Made by a program: the position numbers and the translations under genes. A stretch of DNA of 64,000 nucleotides, taken from NCBI GenBank assembly GCA_037893225.1, contig JAZGUH010000407.1, positions 496,001-560,000 of the forward strand. The letters are read 5' to 3'. Below, piece by piece: positions 38,757 to 52,426 of this stretch; within the stretch, counting starts at the first letter, position 1, and each line of letters starts with the position of its first letter. The notes beneath the pieces were generated by a model. That model saw only the letters and a list, made by a program, of their open reading frames with translations. It was not told the origin of the DNA and made no database searches. Origin of the DNA: Hippasteria phrygiana. Its lineage: Eukaryota; Echinodermata; Asteroidea; Valvatida; Goniasteridae.

Positions 38757-40609
38757 ATGCAATATCAACCAAATTCAGTAATTTTGACATGTATGGATAG
38801 CTTAGATCTGGCGGTACATGTTGCAATCATCGGCGGCTTCTTAGAGTTAAAACTTGTGGAGAAAATTCAAACCTCGCAATGTTTATTTTCTTTCCGGCCA
38901 ACATCTGCGTGCATATTACCTTCTATTTATTGCTCCATGCCTGTCAAATTCCCTAGGGTATGACTTGCTTTACTCATTCATAATTGCATGAAATATCAAC
39001 CAAATTCAGTAATTTTGACATATATGGATAGCTTAGATCTGGCGCTACATGTTGCAATTATCGGCGGCTTCTTAGAGTTAACACTTGTGGAGAAAATTCA
39101 AACCTCGCAATGTTTATTTTCTTCCCGGCCACCATCTGTGTTCAGATTACCTTTTATTTATTGCTCCATGCCTGTCAAATTCCCTGGGGTATGGACTTGC
39201 TTTACTCATTCATAATTGCATGAAATATCAACCAAATTCAGTAATTCTGACATGTATGGATAGCTTAGATCTGGCGCTACATGTTGCAATTATCGGCGGC
39301 TTCTTAGAGTTAAAACTTGTGGAGAAAATTCAAACCTCGCAATGTTTATTTTCTTTCCGGCCAACATCTGTGTGCATATTACCTTCTATTTATTGCTCCA
39401 TGCCTGTCAAATTCCCTAGGGTATGACTTGCTTTACTCATTCATAATTGCATGAAATATCAACCAAATTCAGTAATTTTGACATGTATGGATAGCTTAGA
39501 TCTGGCGCTACATGTTGCAATTATCGGCGGCTTCTTAGAGTTAACACTTGTGGAGAAAATTCAAACCTCGCAATGTTTATTATCTTCCCGGCCACCATCT
39601 GTGTGCAGATTAGCTTTTATTTATTGCTCCATGCATGTCAAATTCCCTAGGGTATGACTTGCTTTACTCATTCATAATTGCATGAAATATAAACCAAATT
39701 CAGTAATTTTGACATGTATGGATAGCTTAGATCTGGCGCTACATGTTGCAATTATCGGCGGCTTCTTAGAGTTAACACTTGTGGAGAAAATTCAAACCTC
39801 GCAATGTTTATTTTCTTCCCGGCCACCATCTGTGTGCAGATTACCTCTTATTTATTGCTCCATGCCTGTCAAATTCCCTGGGGTATGGACTTGCTTTACT
39901 CATTCATAATTGCATGAAATATCAACCAAATTCAGTAATTTTGACATGTATGGATAGCTTAGATCTGGCGCTACATGTTGCAATTATCGGCGGCTTCTTA
40001 GATTTAAAACTTGTGGAGAAAATTCAAACCTCGCAATGTTTATTTTCTTTCCGGCCAACATCTGTGTACATGTTACCGTCTATTTATTGCTCCATGCATG
40101 TCAAATTCCCTGGGGTATGGACTTGCTTTACTCATTCATAATTGCATGAAATATCCACCAAATTCAGTAATTTTGACATGTATGGATAGCTTAGATCTGG
40201 CGCTACATGTTGCAATTATCGGCGGCTTCTTAGATTTAACACTTGTGGAGAAAATTCAAACCTCGCAATGTTTATTTTCTTCCCGGCCACCATCTGTGTG
40301 CAGATTACCTTTTATTTATTGCTCCATGCCTGTCAAATTCCCTGGGGTATGGACTTGCTTTACTCATTCATAATTGCATGAAATATAAACCAAATACAGT
40401 AATTTTGACATGTATGGATAGCTTAGATCTGGCGCTACATGTTGCAATCATCGGCGGCTTCTTAGAGTTAAAACTTGTGGAGAAAATTCAAACCTCGCAA
40501 TGTTTATTTTCTTTCCGGCCACCATCTGTGTACATGTTACCGTCTATTTATTGCTCCATGCATGTCAAATTCCCTGGGGTATGGACTTGCTTTACTCATT
40601 CATAATTGC
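38757..40609 (+). repeat. 8-mer HOR, second copy (1853 bp)
   Basis: Order A'-F-G-H-I-C1-D1-E, identical in type order and length to 4688-6540. It separates the 15-mer domain from the following 6-mers. Confidence 0.9.
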
Positions 40610-43600
40610 ATGCAATATCAACCAAATTCAGTAATTTTGACATGTATGGATAGCTTAGATCTGGCGGTACATGTTGCAATCATCGGCGGCTTCTTAGAGT
40701 TAAAACTTGTGGAGAAAATTCAAACCTCGCAATGTTTATTTTCTTTCCGGCCAACATCTGCGTGCATATTACCTTCTATTTATTGCTCCATGCCTGTCAA
40801 ATTCCCTAGGGTATGACTTGCTTTACTCATTCATAATTGCATGAAATATCAACCAAATTCAGTAATTTTGACATATATGGATAGCTTAGATCTGGCGCTA
40901 CATGTTGCAATTATCGGCGGCTTCTTAGAGTTAACACTTGTGGAGAAAATTCAAACCTCGCAATGTTTATTTTCTTCCCGGCCACCATCTGTGTTCAGAT
41001 TACCTTTTATTTATTGCTCCATGCCTGTCAAATTCCCTGGGGTATGGACTTGCTTTACTCATTCATAATTGCATGAAATATCAACCAAATTCAGTAATTC
41101 TGACATGTATGGATAGCTTAGATCTGGCGCTACATGTTGCAATTATCGGCGGCTTCTTAGAGTTAAAACTTGTGGAGAAAATTCAAACCTCGCAATGTTT
41201 ATTTTCTTTCCGGCCAACATCTGTGTGCATATTACCTTCTATTTATTGCTCCATGCCTGTCAAATTCCCTAGGGTATGACTTGCTTTACTCATTCATAAT
41301 TGCATGAAATATCAACCAAATTCAGTAATTTTGACATGTATGGATAGCTTAGATCTGGCGCTACATGTTGCAATTATCGGCGGCTTCTTAGAGTTAACAC
41401 TTGTGGAGAAAATTCAAACCTCGCAATGTTTATTATCTTCCCGGCCACCATCTGTGTGCAGATTAGCTTTTATTTATTGCTCCATGCATGTCAAATTCCC
41501 TAGGGTATGACTTGCTTTACTCATTCATAATTGCATGAAATATAAACCAAATTCAGTAATTTTGACATGTATGGATAGCTTAGATCTGGCGCTACATGTT
41601 GCAATTATCGGCGGCTTCTTAGAGTTAACACTTGTGGAGAAAATTCAAACCTCGCAATGTTTATTTTCTTCCCGGCCACCATCTGTGTGCAGATTACCTC
41701 TTATTTATTGCTCCATGCCTGTCAAATTCCCTGGGGTATGGACTTGCTTTACTCATTCATAATTGCATGAAATATCAACCAAATTCAGTAATTTTGACAT
41801 GTATGGATAGCTTAGATCTGGCGCTACATGTTGCAATTATCGGCGGCTTCTTAGATTTAAAACTTGTGGAGAAAATTCAAACCTCGCAATGTTTATTTTC
41901 TTTCCGGCCAACATCTGTGTACATGTTACCGTCTATTTATTGCTCCATGCATGTCAAATTCCCTGGGGTATGGACTTGCTTTACTCATTCATAATTGCAT
42001 GAAATATCCACCAAATTCAGTAATTTTGACATGTATGGATAGCTTAGATCTGGCGCTACATGTTTCAATTATCGGCGGCTTCTTAGATTTAACACTTGTG
42101 GAGAAAATTCAAACCTCGCAATGTTTATTTTCTTCCCGGCCACCATCTGTGTGCAGATTACCTTTTATTTATTGCTCCATGCCTGTCAAATTCCCTAGGG
42201 TATGACTTGCTTTACTCATTCATAATTGCATGAAATATCAACCAAATTCAGTAATTTTGACATATATGGATAGCTTAGATCTGGCGCTACATGTTGCAAT
42301 TATCGGCGGCTTCTTAGAGTTAAAACTTGTGGAGAAAATTCAAACCTCGCAATGTTTATTTTCTTTCCGGCCAACATCTGTGTGCATATTACCTTCTATT
42401 TATTGCTCCATGCCTGTCAAATTCCCTAGGGTATGACTTGCTTTACTCATTCATAATTGCATGAAATATCAACCAAATTCAGTAATTCTGACATGTATGG
42501 ATAGCTTAGATCTGGCGCTACATGTTGCAATTATCGGCGGCTTCTTAGAGTTAAAACTTGTGGAGAAAATTCAAACCTCGCAATGTTTATTTTCTTTCCG
42601 GCCAACATCTGTGTGCATATTACCTTCTATTTATTGCTCCATGCCTGTCAAATTCCCTAGGGTATGACTTGCTTTACTCATTCATAATTGCATGAAATAT
42701 CAACCAAATTCAGTAATTTTGACATGTATGGATAGCTTAGATCTGGCGCTACATGTTGCAATTATCGGCGGCTTCTTAGAGTTAACACTTGTGGAGAAAA
42801 TTCAAACCTCGCAATGTTTATTATCTTCCCGGCCACCATCTGTGTGCAGATTAGCTTTTATTTATTGCTCCATGCATGTCAAATTCCCTAGGGTATGACT
42901 TGCTTTACTCATTCATAATTGCATGAAATATAAACCAAATTCAGTAATTTTGACATGTATGGATAGCTTAGATCTGGCGCTACATGTTGCAATTATCGGC
43001 GGCTTCTTAGAGTTAACACTTGTGGAGAAAATTCAAACCTCGCAATGTTTATTTTCTTCCCGGCCACCATCTGTGTGCAGATTACCTCTTATTTATTGCT
43101 CCATGCCTGTCAAATTCCAAGGGGTATGGACTTGCTTTACTCATTCATAATTGCATGAAATATCAACCAAATTCAGTAATTTTGACATGTATGGATAGCT
43201 TAGATCTGGCGCTACATGTTGCAATTATCGGCGGCTTCTTAGATTTAAAACTTGTGGAGAAAATTCAAACCTCGCAATGTTTATTTTCTTTCCGGCCAAC
43301 ATCTGTGTACATGTTACCGTCTATTTATTGCTCCATGCATGTCAAATTCCCTGGGGTATGGACTTGCTTTACTCATTCATAATTGCATGAAATATCCACC
43401 AAATTCAGTAATTTTGACATGTATGGATAGCTTAGATCTGGCGCTACATGTTTCAATTATCGGCGGCTTCTTAGATTTAACACTTGTGGAGAAAATTCAA
43501 ACCTCGCAATGTTTATTTTCTTCCCGGCCACCATCTGTGTGCAGATTACCTTTTATTTATTGCTCCATGCCTGTCAAATTCCCTAGGGTATGACTTGCTT

Positions 43601-44311
43601 TACTCATTCATAATTGCATGAAATATCAACCAAATTCAGTAATTTTGACATATATGGATAGCTTAGATCTGGCGCTACATGTTGCAATTATCGGCGGCTT
43701 CTTAGAGTTAACACTTGTGGAGAAAATTCAAACCTCGCAATGTTTATTTTCTTCCCGGCCACCATCTGTGTTCAGATTACCTTTTATTTATTGCTCCATG
43801 CCTGTCAAATTCCCTGGGGTATGGACTTGCTTTACTCATTCATAATTGCATGAAATATCAACCAAATTCAGTAATTCTGACATGTATGGATAGCTTAGAT
43901 CTGGCGCTACATGTTGCAATTATCGGCGGCTTCTTAGAGTTAAAACTTGTGGAGAAAATTCAAACCTCGCAATGTTTATTTTCTTTCCGGCCAACATCTG
44001 TGTGCATATTACCTTCTATTTATTGCTCCATGCCTGTCAAATTCCCTAGGGTATGACTTGCTTTACTCATTCATAATTGCATGAAATATCAACCAAATTC
44101 AGTAATTTTGACATGTATGGATAGCTTAGATCTGGCGCTACATGTTGCAATTATCGGCGGCTTCTTAGAGTTAACACTTGTGGAGAAAATTCAAACCTCG
44201 CAATGTTTATTATCTTCCCGGCCACCATCTGTGTGCAGATTAGCTTTTATTTATTGCTCCATGCATGTCAAATTCCCTAGGGTATGACTTGCTTTACTCA
44301 TTCATAATTGC
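40610..44311 (+). repeat. A' plus 6-mers (two full and one truncated)
   Basis: A' at 40610-40840, then F-G-H-I-C1-D3 (40841-42229), F/G hybrid-G-H-I-C1-D3 (42230-43617, 1388 bp because the hybrid is 231 bp), then F-G-H (43618-44311). It parallels the domain at 18132-22529. The I monomer at 42923 carries a double change, CT to AA at 43119-43120. Confidence 0.88.
42230..42460 (+). repeat. Hybrid monomer F/G (231 bp), second copy
   Basis: Same structure as 22530-22760, but followed by a true G rather than a G/B hybrid. It is either an independent exchange at the same interval or a copy of one event spread by segmental duplication. Confidence 0.85.
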
Positions 44312-44543
44312 ATGAAATATAAACCAAATTCAGTAATTTTGACATGTATGGATAGCTTAGATCTGGCGCTACATGTTGCAATTATCGGCGGCTTCTTAGA
44401 TTTAACACTTGTGGAGAAAATTCAAACCTCGCAATGTTTATTTTCTTCCCGGCCACCATCTGTGTGCAGATTACCTTTTATTTATTGCTCCATGCCTGTC
44501 AAATTCCCTGGGGTATGGACTTGCTTTACTCATTCATAATTGC
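44312..44543 (+). repeat. Hybrid monomer I/D2
   Basis: A at 10 with T at 19 as in I, then T at 90 and TTT at 166-168 as in D2. It links H on the left to E on the right, removing the C1 step. Confidence 0.85.
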
Positions 44544-46165
44544 ATGAAATATAAACCAAATACAGTAATTTTGACATGTATGGATAGCTTAGATCTGGCG
44601 CTACATGTTGCAATCATCGGCGGCTTCTTAGAGTTAAAACTTGTGGAGAAAATTCAAACCTCGCAATGTTTATTTTCTTTCCGGCCACCATCTGTGTACA
44701 TGTTACCGTCTATTTATTGCTCCATGCATGTCAAATTCCCTGGGGTATGGACTTGCTTTACTCATTCATAATTGCATGAAATATCAACCAAATTCAGTAA
44801 TTTTGACATGTATGGATAGCTTAGATCTGGCGCTACATGTTGCAATCATCGGCGGCTTCTTAGAGTTAAAACTTGTGGAGAAAATTCAAACCTCGCAATG
44901 TTTATTTTCTTTCCGGCCAACATCTGTGTGCATATTACCTTCTATTTATTGCTCCATGCCTGTCAAATTCCCTAGGGTATGACTTGCTTTACTCATTCAT
45001 AATTGCATGAAATATCAACCAAATTCAGTAATTTTGACATATATGGATAGCTTAGATCTGGCGCTACATGTTGCAATTTTCGGCGGCTTCTTAGAGTTAA
45101 CACTTGTGGAGAAAATTCAAACCTCGCAATGTTTATTTTCTTCCCGGCCACCATCTGTGTGCAGATTACCTTTTATTTATTGCTCCATGCCTGTCAAATT
45201 CCCTGGGGTATGGACTTGCTTTACTCATTCATAATTGCATGAAATATCAACCAAATTCAGTAATTCTGACATGTATGGATAGCTTAGATCTGGCGCTACA
45301 TGTTGCAATTATCGGCGGCTTCTTAGAGTTAAAACTTGTGGAGAAAATTCAAACCTCGCAATGTTTATTTTCTTTCCGGCCAACATCTGTGTGCATATTA
45401 CCTTCTATTTATTGCTCCATGCCTGTCAAATTCCCTAGGGTATGACTTGCTTTACTCATTCATAATTGCATGAAATATCAACCAAATTCAGTAATTTTGA
45501 CATGTATGGATAGCTTAGATCTGGCGCTACATGTTGCAATTATCGGCGGCTTCTTAGATTTAACACTTGTGGAGAAAATTCAAACCTCGCAATGTTTATT
45601 TTCTTCCCGGCCACCATCTGTGTGCAGATTACCTTTTATTTATTGCTCCATGCCTGTCAAATTCCCTGGGGTATGGACTTGCTTTACTCATTCATAATTG
45701 CATGAAATATAAACCAAATACAGTAATTTTGACATGTATGGATAGCTTAGATCTGGCGCTACATGTTGCAATCATCGGCGGCTTCTTAGAGTTAAAACTT
45801 GTGGAGAAAATTCAAACCTCGCAATGTTTATTTTCTTTCCGGCCACCATCTGTGTACATGTTACCGTCTATTTATTGCTCCATGCATGTCAAATTCCCTG
45901 GGGTATGGACTTGCTTTACTCATTCATAATTGCATGCAATATCAACCAAATTCAGTAATTTTGACATGTATGGATAGCTTAGATCTGGCGGTACATGTTG
46001 CAATCATCGGCGGCTTCTTAGAGTTAAAACTTGTGGAGAAAATTCAAACCTCGCAATGTTTATTTTCTTTCCGGCCAACATCTGTGTGCATATTACCTTC
46101 TATTTATTGCTCCATGCCTGTCAAATTCCCTGGGGTATGGACTTGCTTTACTCATTCATAATTGC

Positions 46166-46397
46166 ATGAAATATCAACCAAATTCAGTAATTCTGACATG
46201 TATGGATAGCTTAGATCTGGCGCTACATGTTGCAATTATCGGCGGCTTCTTAGAGTTAACACTTGTGGAGAAAATTCAAACCTCGCAATGTTTATTTTCT
46301 TCCCGGCCACCATCTGTGTGCAGATTACCTCTTATTTATTGCTCCATGCCTGTCAAATTCCCTGGGGTATGGACTTGCTTTACTCATTCATAATTGC
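46166..46397 (+). repeat. Hybrid monomer G/B between A and C2
   Basis: C at 28 as in G; C at 95 and CTT at 166-168 as in B. It sits where a plain B is expected (A-B-C2). The G mark could be a short conversion tract. Confidence 0.8.
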
Positions 46398-47325
46398 ATG
46401 AAATATCAACCAAATTCAGTAATTTTGACATGTATGGATAGCTTAGATCTGGCGCTACATGTTGCAATTATCGGCGGCTTCTTAGATTTAAAACTTGTGG
46501 AGAAAATTCAAACCTCGCAATGTTTATTTTCTTTCCGGCCAACATCTGTGTGCATATTACTTTCTATTTATTGCTCCATGCCTGTCAAATTCCCTGGGGT
46601 ATGGACTTGCTTTACTCATTCATAATTGCATGAAATATCAACCAAATTCAGTAATTTTGACATGTATGGATAGCTTAGATCTGGCGCTACATGTTGCAAT
46701 TATCGGCGGCTTCTTAGATTTAACACTTGTGGAGAAAATTCAAACCTCGCAATGTTTATTTTCTTCCCGGCCACCATCTGTGTGCAGATTACCTTTTATT
46801 TATTGCTCCATGCCTGTCAAATTCCCTGGGGTATGGACTTGCTTTACTCATTCATAATTGCATGAAATATAAACCAAATACAGTAATTTTGACATGTATG
46901 GATAGCTTAGATCTGGCGCTACATGTTGCAATCATCGGCGGCTTCTTAGAGTTAAAACTTGTGGAGAAAATTCAAACCTCGCAATGTTTATTTTCTTCCC
47001 GGCCACCATCTGTGTACATGTTACCGTCTATTTATTGCTCCATGCATGTCAAATTCCCTGGGGTATGGACTTGCTTTACTCATTCATAATTGCATGCAAT
47101 ATCAACCAAATTCAGTAATTTTGACATGTATGGATAGCTTAGATCTGGCGGTACATGTTGCAATCATCGGCGGCTTCTTAGAGTTAAAACTTGTGGAGAA
47201 AATTCAAACCTCGCAATGTTTATTTTCTTTCCGGCCAACATCTGTGTGCATATTACCTTCTATTTATTGCTCCATGCCTGTCAAATTCCCTGGGGTATGG
47301 ACTTGCTTTACTCATTCATAATTGC

Positions 47326-48717
47326 ATGAAATATCAACCAAATTCAGTAATTTTGACATGTATGGATAGCTTAGATCTGGCGCTACATGTTGCAATTATC
47401 GGCGGCTTCTTAGAGTTAACACTTGTGGAGAAAATTCAAACCTCGCAATGTTTATTTTCTTCCCGGCCACCATCTGTGTGCAGATTACCTCTTATTTATT
47501 GCTCCATGCCTGTCAAATTCCCTGGGGTATGGACTTGCTTTACTCATTCATAATTGCATGAAATATCAACCAAATTCAGTAATTTTGACATGTATGGATA
47601 GCTTAGATCTGGCGCTACATGTTGCAATTATCGGCGGCTTCTTAGATTTAAAACTTGTGGAGAAAATTCAAACCTCGCAATGTTTATTTTCTTTCCGGCC
47701 AACATCTGTGTACATGTTACCGTCTATTTATTGCTCCATGCATGTCAAATTCCCTGGGGTATGGACTTGCTTTACTCATTCATAATTGCATGAAATATCC
47801 ACCAAATTCAGTAATTTTGACATGTATGGATAGCTTAGATCTGGCGCTACATGTTGCAATTATCGGCGGCTTCTTAGATTTAACACTTGTGGAGAAAATT
47901 CAAACCTCGCAATGTTTATTTTCTTCCCGGCCACCATCTGTGTGCAGATTACCTTTTATTTATTGCTCCATGCCTGTCAAATTCCCTGGGGTATGGACTT
48001 GCTTTACTCATTCATAATTGCATGAAATATCAACCAAATTCAGTAATTTTGACATGTATGGATAGCTTAGATCTGGCGCTACATGTTGCAATTATCGGCG
48101 GCTTCTTAGAGTTAACACTTGTGGAGAAAATTCAAACCTCGCAATGTTTATTTTCTTCCCGGCCACCATCTGTGTGCAGATTACCTCTTATTTATTGCTC
48201 CATGCCTGTCAAATTCCCTGGGGTATGGACTTGCTTTACTCATTCATAATTGCATGAAATATCAACCAAATTCAGTAATTTTGACATGTATGGATAGCTT
48301 AGATCTGGCGCTACATGTTGCAATTATCGGCGGCTTCTTAGATTTAAAACTTGTGGAGAAAATTCAAACCTCGCAATGTTTATTTTCTTTCCGGCCAACA
48401 TCTGTGTACATGTTACCGTCTATTTATTGCTCCATGCATGTCAAATTCCCTGGGGTATGGACTTGCTTTACTCATTCATAATTGCATGAAATATCCACCA
48501 AATTCAGTAATTTTGACATGTATGGATAGCTTAGATCTGGCGCTACATGTTGCAATTATCGGCGGCTTCTTAGATTTAACACTTGTGGAGAAAATTCAAA
48601 CCTCGCAATGTTTATTTTCTTCCCGGCCACCATCTGTGTGCAGATTACCTTTTATTTATTGCTCCATGCCTGTCAAATTCCCTGGGGTATGGACTTGCTT
48701 TACTCATTCATAATTGC
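47326..48717 (+). repeat. Nested 3-mer duplication B-C1-D1 x2, first 16-mer
   Basis: B-C1-D1 at 47326-48021 is repeated directly at 48022-48717 (696 bp each). Elsewhere D1 is normally followed by E; here the first D1 is followed by B. Confidence 0.9.
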
Positions 48718-49180
48718 ATGAAATATAAACCAAATACAGTAATTTTGACATGTATGGATAGCTTAGATCTGGCGCTACATGTTGCAATCATCGGCGGCTT
48801 CTTAGAGTTAAAACTTGTGGAGAAAATTCAAACCTCGCAATGTTTATTTTCTTTCCGGCCACCATCTGTGTACATGTTACCGTCTATTTATTGCTCCATG
48901 CATGTCAAATTCCCTGGGGTATGGACTTGCTTTACTCATTCATAATTGCATGCAATATCAACCAAATTCAGTAATTTTGACATGTATGGATAGCTTAGAT
49001 CTGGCGGTACATGTTGCAATCATCGGCGGCTTCTTAGAGTTAAAACTTGTGGAGAAAATTCAAACCTCGCAATGTTTATTTTCTTTCCGGCCAACATCTG
49101 CGTGCATATTACCTTCTATTTATTGCTCCATGCCTGTCAAATTCCCTAGGGTATGACTTGCTTTACTCATTCATAATTGC

Positions 49181-49412
49181 ATGAAATATCAACCAAATTC
49201 AGTAATTTTGACATATATGGATAGCTTAGATCTGGCGCTACATGTTGCAATTATCGGCGGCTTCTTAGAGTTAACACTTGTGGAGAAAATTCAAACCTCG
49301 CAATGTTTATTTTCTTCCCGGCCACCATCTGTGTTCAGATTACCTTTTATTTATTGCTCCATGCCTGTCAAATTCCCTAGGGTATGGACTTGCTTTACTC
49401 ATTCATAATTGC
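49181..49412 (+). repeat. Type F monomer with A at 199 but no deletion
   Basis: CCCTAGGGTATGG: the A usually tied to the one-base deletion is present, but the length stays 232 bp. Its 16-mer partner at 52890 has the normal GGGG, so the change is private to this copy. Confidence 0.87.
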
Positions 49413-51034
49413 ATGAAATATCAACCAAATTCAGTAATTCTGACATGTATGGATAGCTTAGATCTGGCGCTACATGTTGCAATTATCGGCGGCTTCTTAG
49501 AGTTAAAACTTGTGGAGAAAATTCAAACCTCGCAATGTTTATTTTCTTTCCGGCCAACATCTGTGTGCATATTACCTTCTATTTATTGCTCCATGCCTGT
49601 CAAATTCCCTAGGGTATGACTTGCTTTACTCATTCATAATTGCATGAAATATCAACCAAATTCAGTAATTTTGACATGTATGGATAGCTTAGATCTGGCG
49701 CTACATGTTGCAATTATCGGCGGCTTCTTAGAGTTAACACTTGTGGAGAAAATTCAAACCTCGCAATGTTTATTATCTTCCCGGCCACCATCTGTGTGCA
49801 GATTAGCTTTTATTTATTGCTCCATGCATGTCAAATTCCCTAGGGTATGACTTGCTTTACTCATTCATAATTGCATGAAATATAAACCAAATTCAGTAAT
49901 TTTGACATGTATGGATAGCTTAGATCTGGCGCTACATGTTGCAATTATCGGCGGCTTCTTAGAGTTAACACTTGTGGAGAAAATTCAAACCTCGCAATGT
50001 TTATTTTCTTCCCGGCCACCATCTGTGTGCAGATTACCTCTTATTTATTGCTCCATGCCTGTCAAATTCCCTGGGGTATGGACTTGCTTTACTCATTCAT
50101 AATTGCATGAAATATCAACCAAATTCAGTAATTTTGACATGTATGGATAGCTTAGATCTGGCGCTACATGTTGCAATTATCGGCGGCTTCTTAGATTTAA
50201 AACTTGTGGAGAAAATTCAAACCTCGCAATGTTTATTTTCTTTCCGGCCAACATCTGTGTGCATATTACTTTCTATTTATTGCTCCATGCCTGTCAAATT
50301 CCCTGGGGTATGGACTTGCTTTACTCATTCATAATTGCATGAAATATCAACCAAATTCAGTAATTTTGACATGTATGGATAGCTTAGATCTGGCGCTACA
50401 TGTTGCAATTATCGGCGGCTTCTTAGATTTAACACTTGTGGAGAAAATTCAAACCTCGCAATGTTTATTTTCTTCCCGGCCACCATCTGTGTGCAGATTA
50501 CCTTTTATTTATTGCTCCATGCCTGTCAAATTCCCTGGGGTATGGACTTGCTTTACTCATTCATAATTGCATGAAATATAAACCAAATACAGTAATTTTG
50601 ACATGTATGGATAGCTTAGATCTGGCGCTACATGTTGCAATCATCGGCGGCTTCTTAGAGTTAAAACTTGTGGAGAAAATTCAAACCTCGCAATGTTTAT
50701 TTTCTTTCCGGCCACCATCTGTGTACATGTTACCGTCTATTTATTGCTCCATGCATGTCAAATTCCCTGGGGTATGGACTTGCTTTACTCATTCATAATT
50801 GCATGCAATATCAACCAAATTCAGTAATTTTGACATGTATGGATAGCTTAGATCTGGCGGTACATGTTGCAATCATCGGCGGCTTCTTAGAGTTAAAACT
50901 TGTGGAGAAAATTCAAACCTCGCAATGTTTATTTTCTTTCCGGCCAACATCTGTGTGCATATTACCTTCTATTTATTGCTCCATGCCTGTCAAATTCCCT
51001 GGGGTATGGACTTGCTTTACTCATTCATAATTGC

Positions 51035-52426
51035 ATGAAATATCAACCAAATTCAGTAATTTTGACATGTATGGATAGCTTAGATCTGGCGCTACATGTT
51101 GCAATTATCGGCGGCTTCTTAGAGTTAACACTTGTGGAGAAAATTCAAACCTCGCAATGTTTATTTTCTTCCCGGCCACCATCTGTGTGCAGATTACCTC
51201 TTATTTATTGCTCCATGCCTGTCAAATTCCCTGGGGTATGGACTTGCTTTACTCATTCATAATTGCATGAAATATCAACCAAATTCAGTAATTTTGACAT
51301 GTATGGATAGCTTAGATCTGGCGCTACATGTTGCAATTATCGGCGGCTTCTTAGATTTAAAACTTGTGGAGAAAATTCAAACCTCGCAATGTTTATTTTC
51401 TTTCCGGCCAACATCTGTGTACATGTTACCGTCTATTTATTGCTCCATGCATGTCAAATTCCCTGGGGTATGGACTTGCTTTACTCATTCATAATTGCAT
51501 GAAATATCCACCAAATTCAGTAATTTTGACATGTATGGATAGCTTAGATCTGGCGCTACATGTTGCAATTATCGGCGGCTTCTTAGATTTAACACTTGTG
51601 GAGAAAATTCAAACCTCGCAATGTTTATTTTCTTCCCGGCCACCATCTGTGTGCAGATTACCTTTTATTTATTGCTCCATGCCTGTCAAATTCCCTGGGG
51701 TATGGACTTGCTTTACTCATTCATAATTGCATGAAATATCAACCAAATTCAGTAATTTTGACATGTATGGATAGCTTAGATCTGGCGCTACATGTTGCAA
51801 TTATCGGCGGCTTCTTAGAGTTAACACTTGTGGAGAAAATTCAAACCTCGCAATGTTTATTTTCTTCCCGGCCACCATCTGTGTGCAGATTACCTCTTAT
51901 TTATTGCTCCATGCCTGTCAAATTCCCTGGGGTATGGACTTGCTTTACTCATTCATAATTGCATGAAATATCAACCAAATTCAGTAATTTTGACATGTAT
52001 GGATAGCTTAGATCTGGCGCTACATGTTGCAATTATCGGCGGCTTCTTAGATTTAAAACTTGTGGAGAAAATTCAAACCTCGCAATGTTTATTTTCTTTC
52101 CGGCCAACATCTGTGTACATGTTACCGTCTATTTATTGCTCCATGCATGTCAAATTCCCTGGGGTATGGACTTGCTTTACTCATTCATAATTGCATGAAA
52201 TATCCACCAAATTCAGTAATTTTGACATGTATGGATAGCTTAGATCTGGCGCTACATGTTGCAATTATCGGCGGCTTCTTAGATTTAACACTTGTGGAGA
52301 AAATTCAAACCTCGCAATGTTTATTTTCTTCCCGGCCACCATCTGTGTGCAGATTACCTTTTATTTATTGCTCCATGCCTGTCAAATTCCCTGGGGTATG
52401 GACTTGCTTTACTCATTCATAATTGC
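51035..52426 (+). repeat. Nested 3-mer duplication B-C1-D1 x2, second 16-mer
   Basis: B-C1-D1 at 51035-51730 and 51731-52426, exactly 3709 bp downstream of the first nested pair. Confidence 0.9.

Larger units (their letters stand above)
44312..46397 (+). repeat. Mosaic block of recombinant monomers (nine units)
   Basis: Order I/D2 hybrid (44312), E (44544), an A/G-like unit without the A-type C at 4 or the G-type C at 28 (44776), F2 (45007), G (45239), D2 (45470), E (45702), A (45934), G/B hybrid (46166). No block of this order is seen elsewhere in the window. It is the first appearance of F2 and the left edge of the more diverse right third. Confidence 0.82.
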
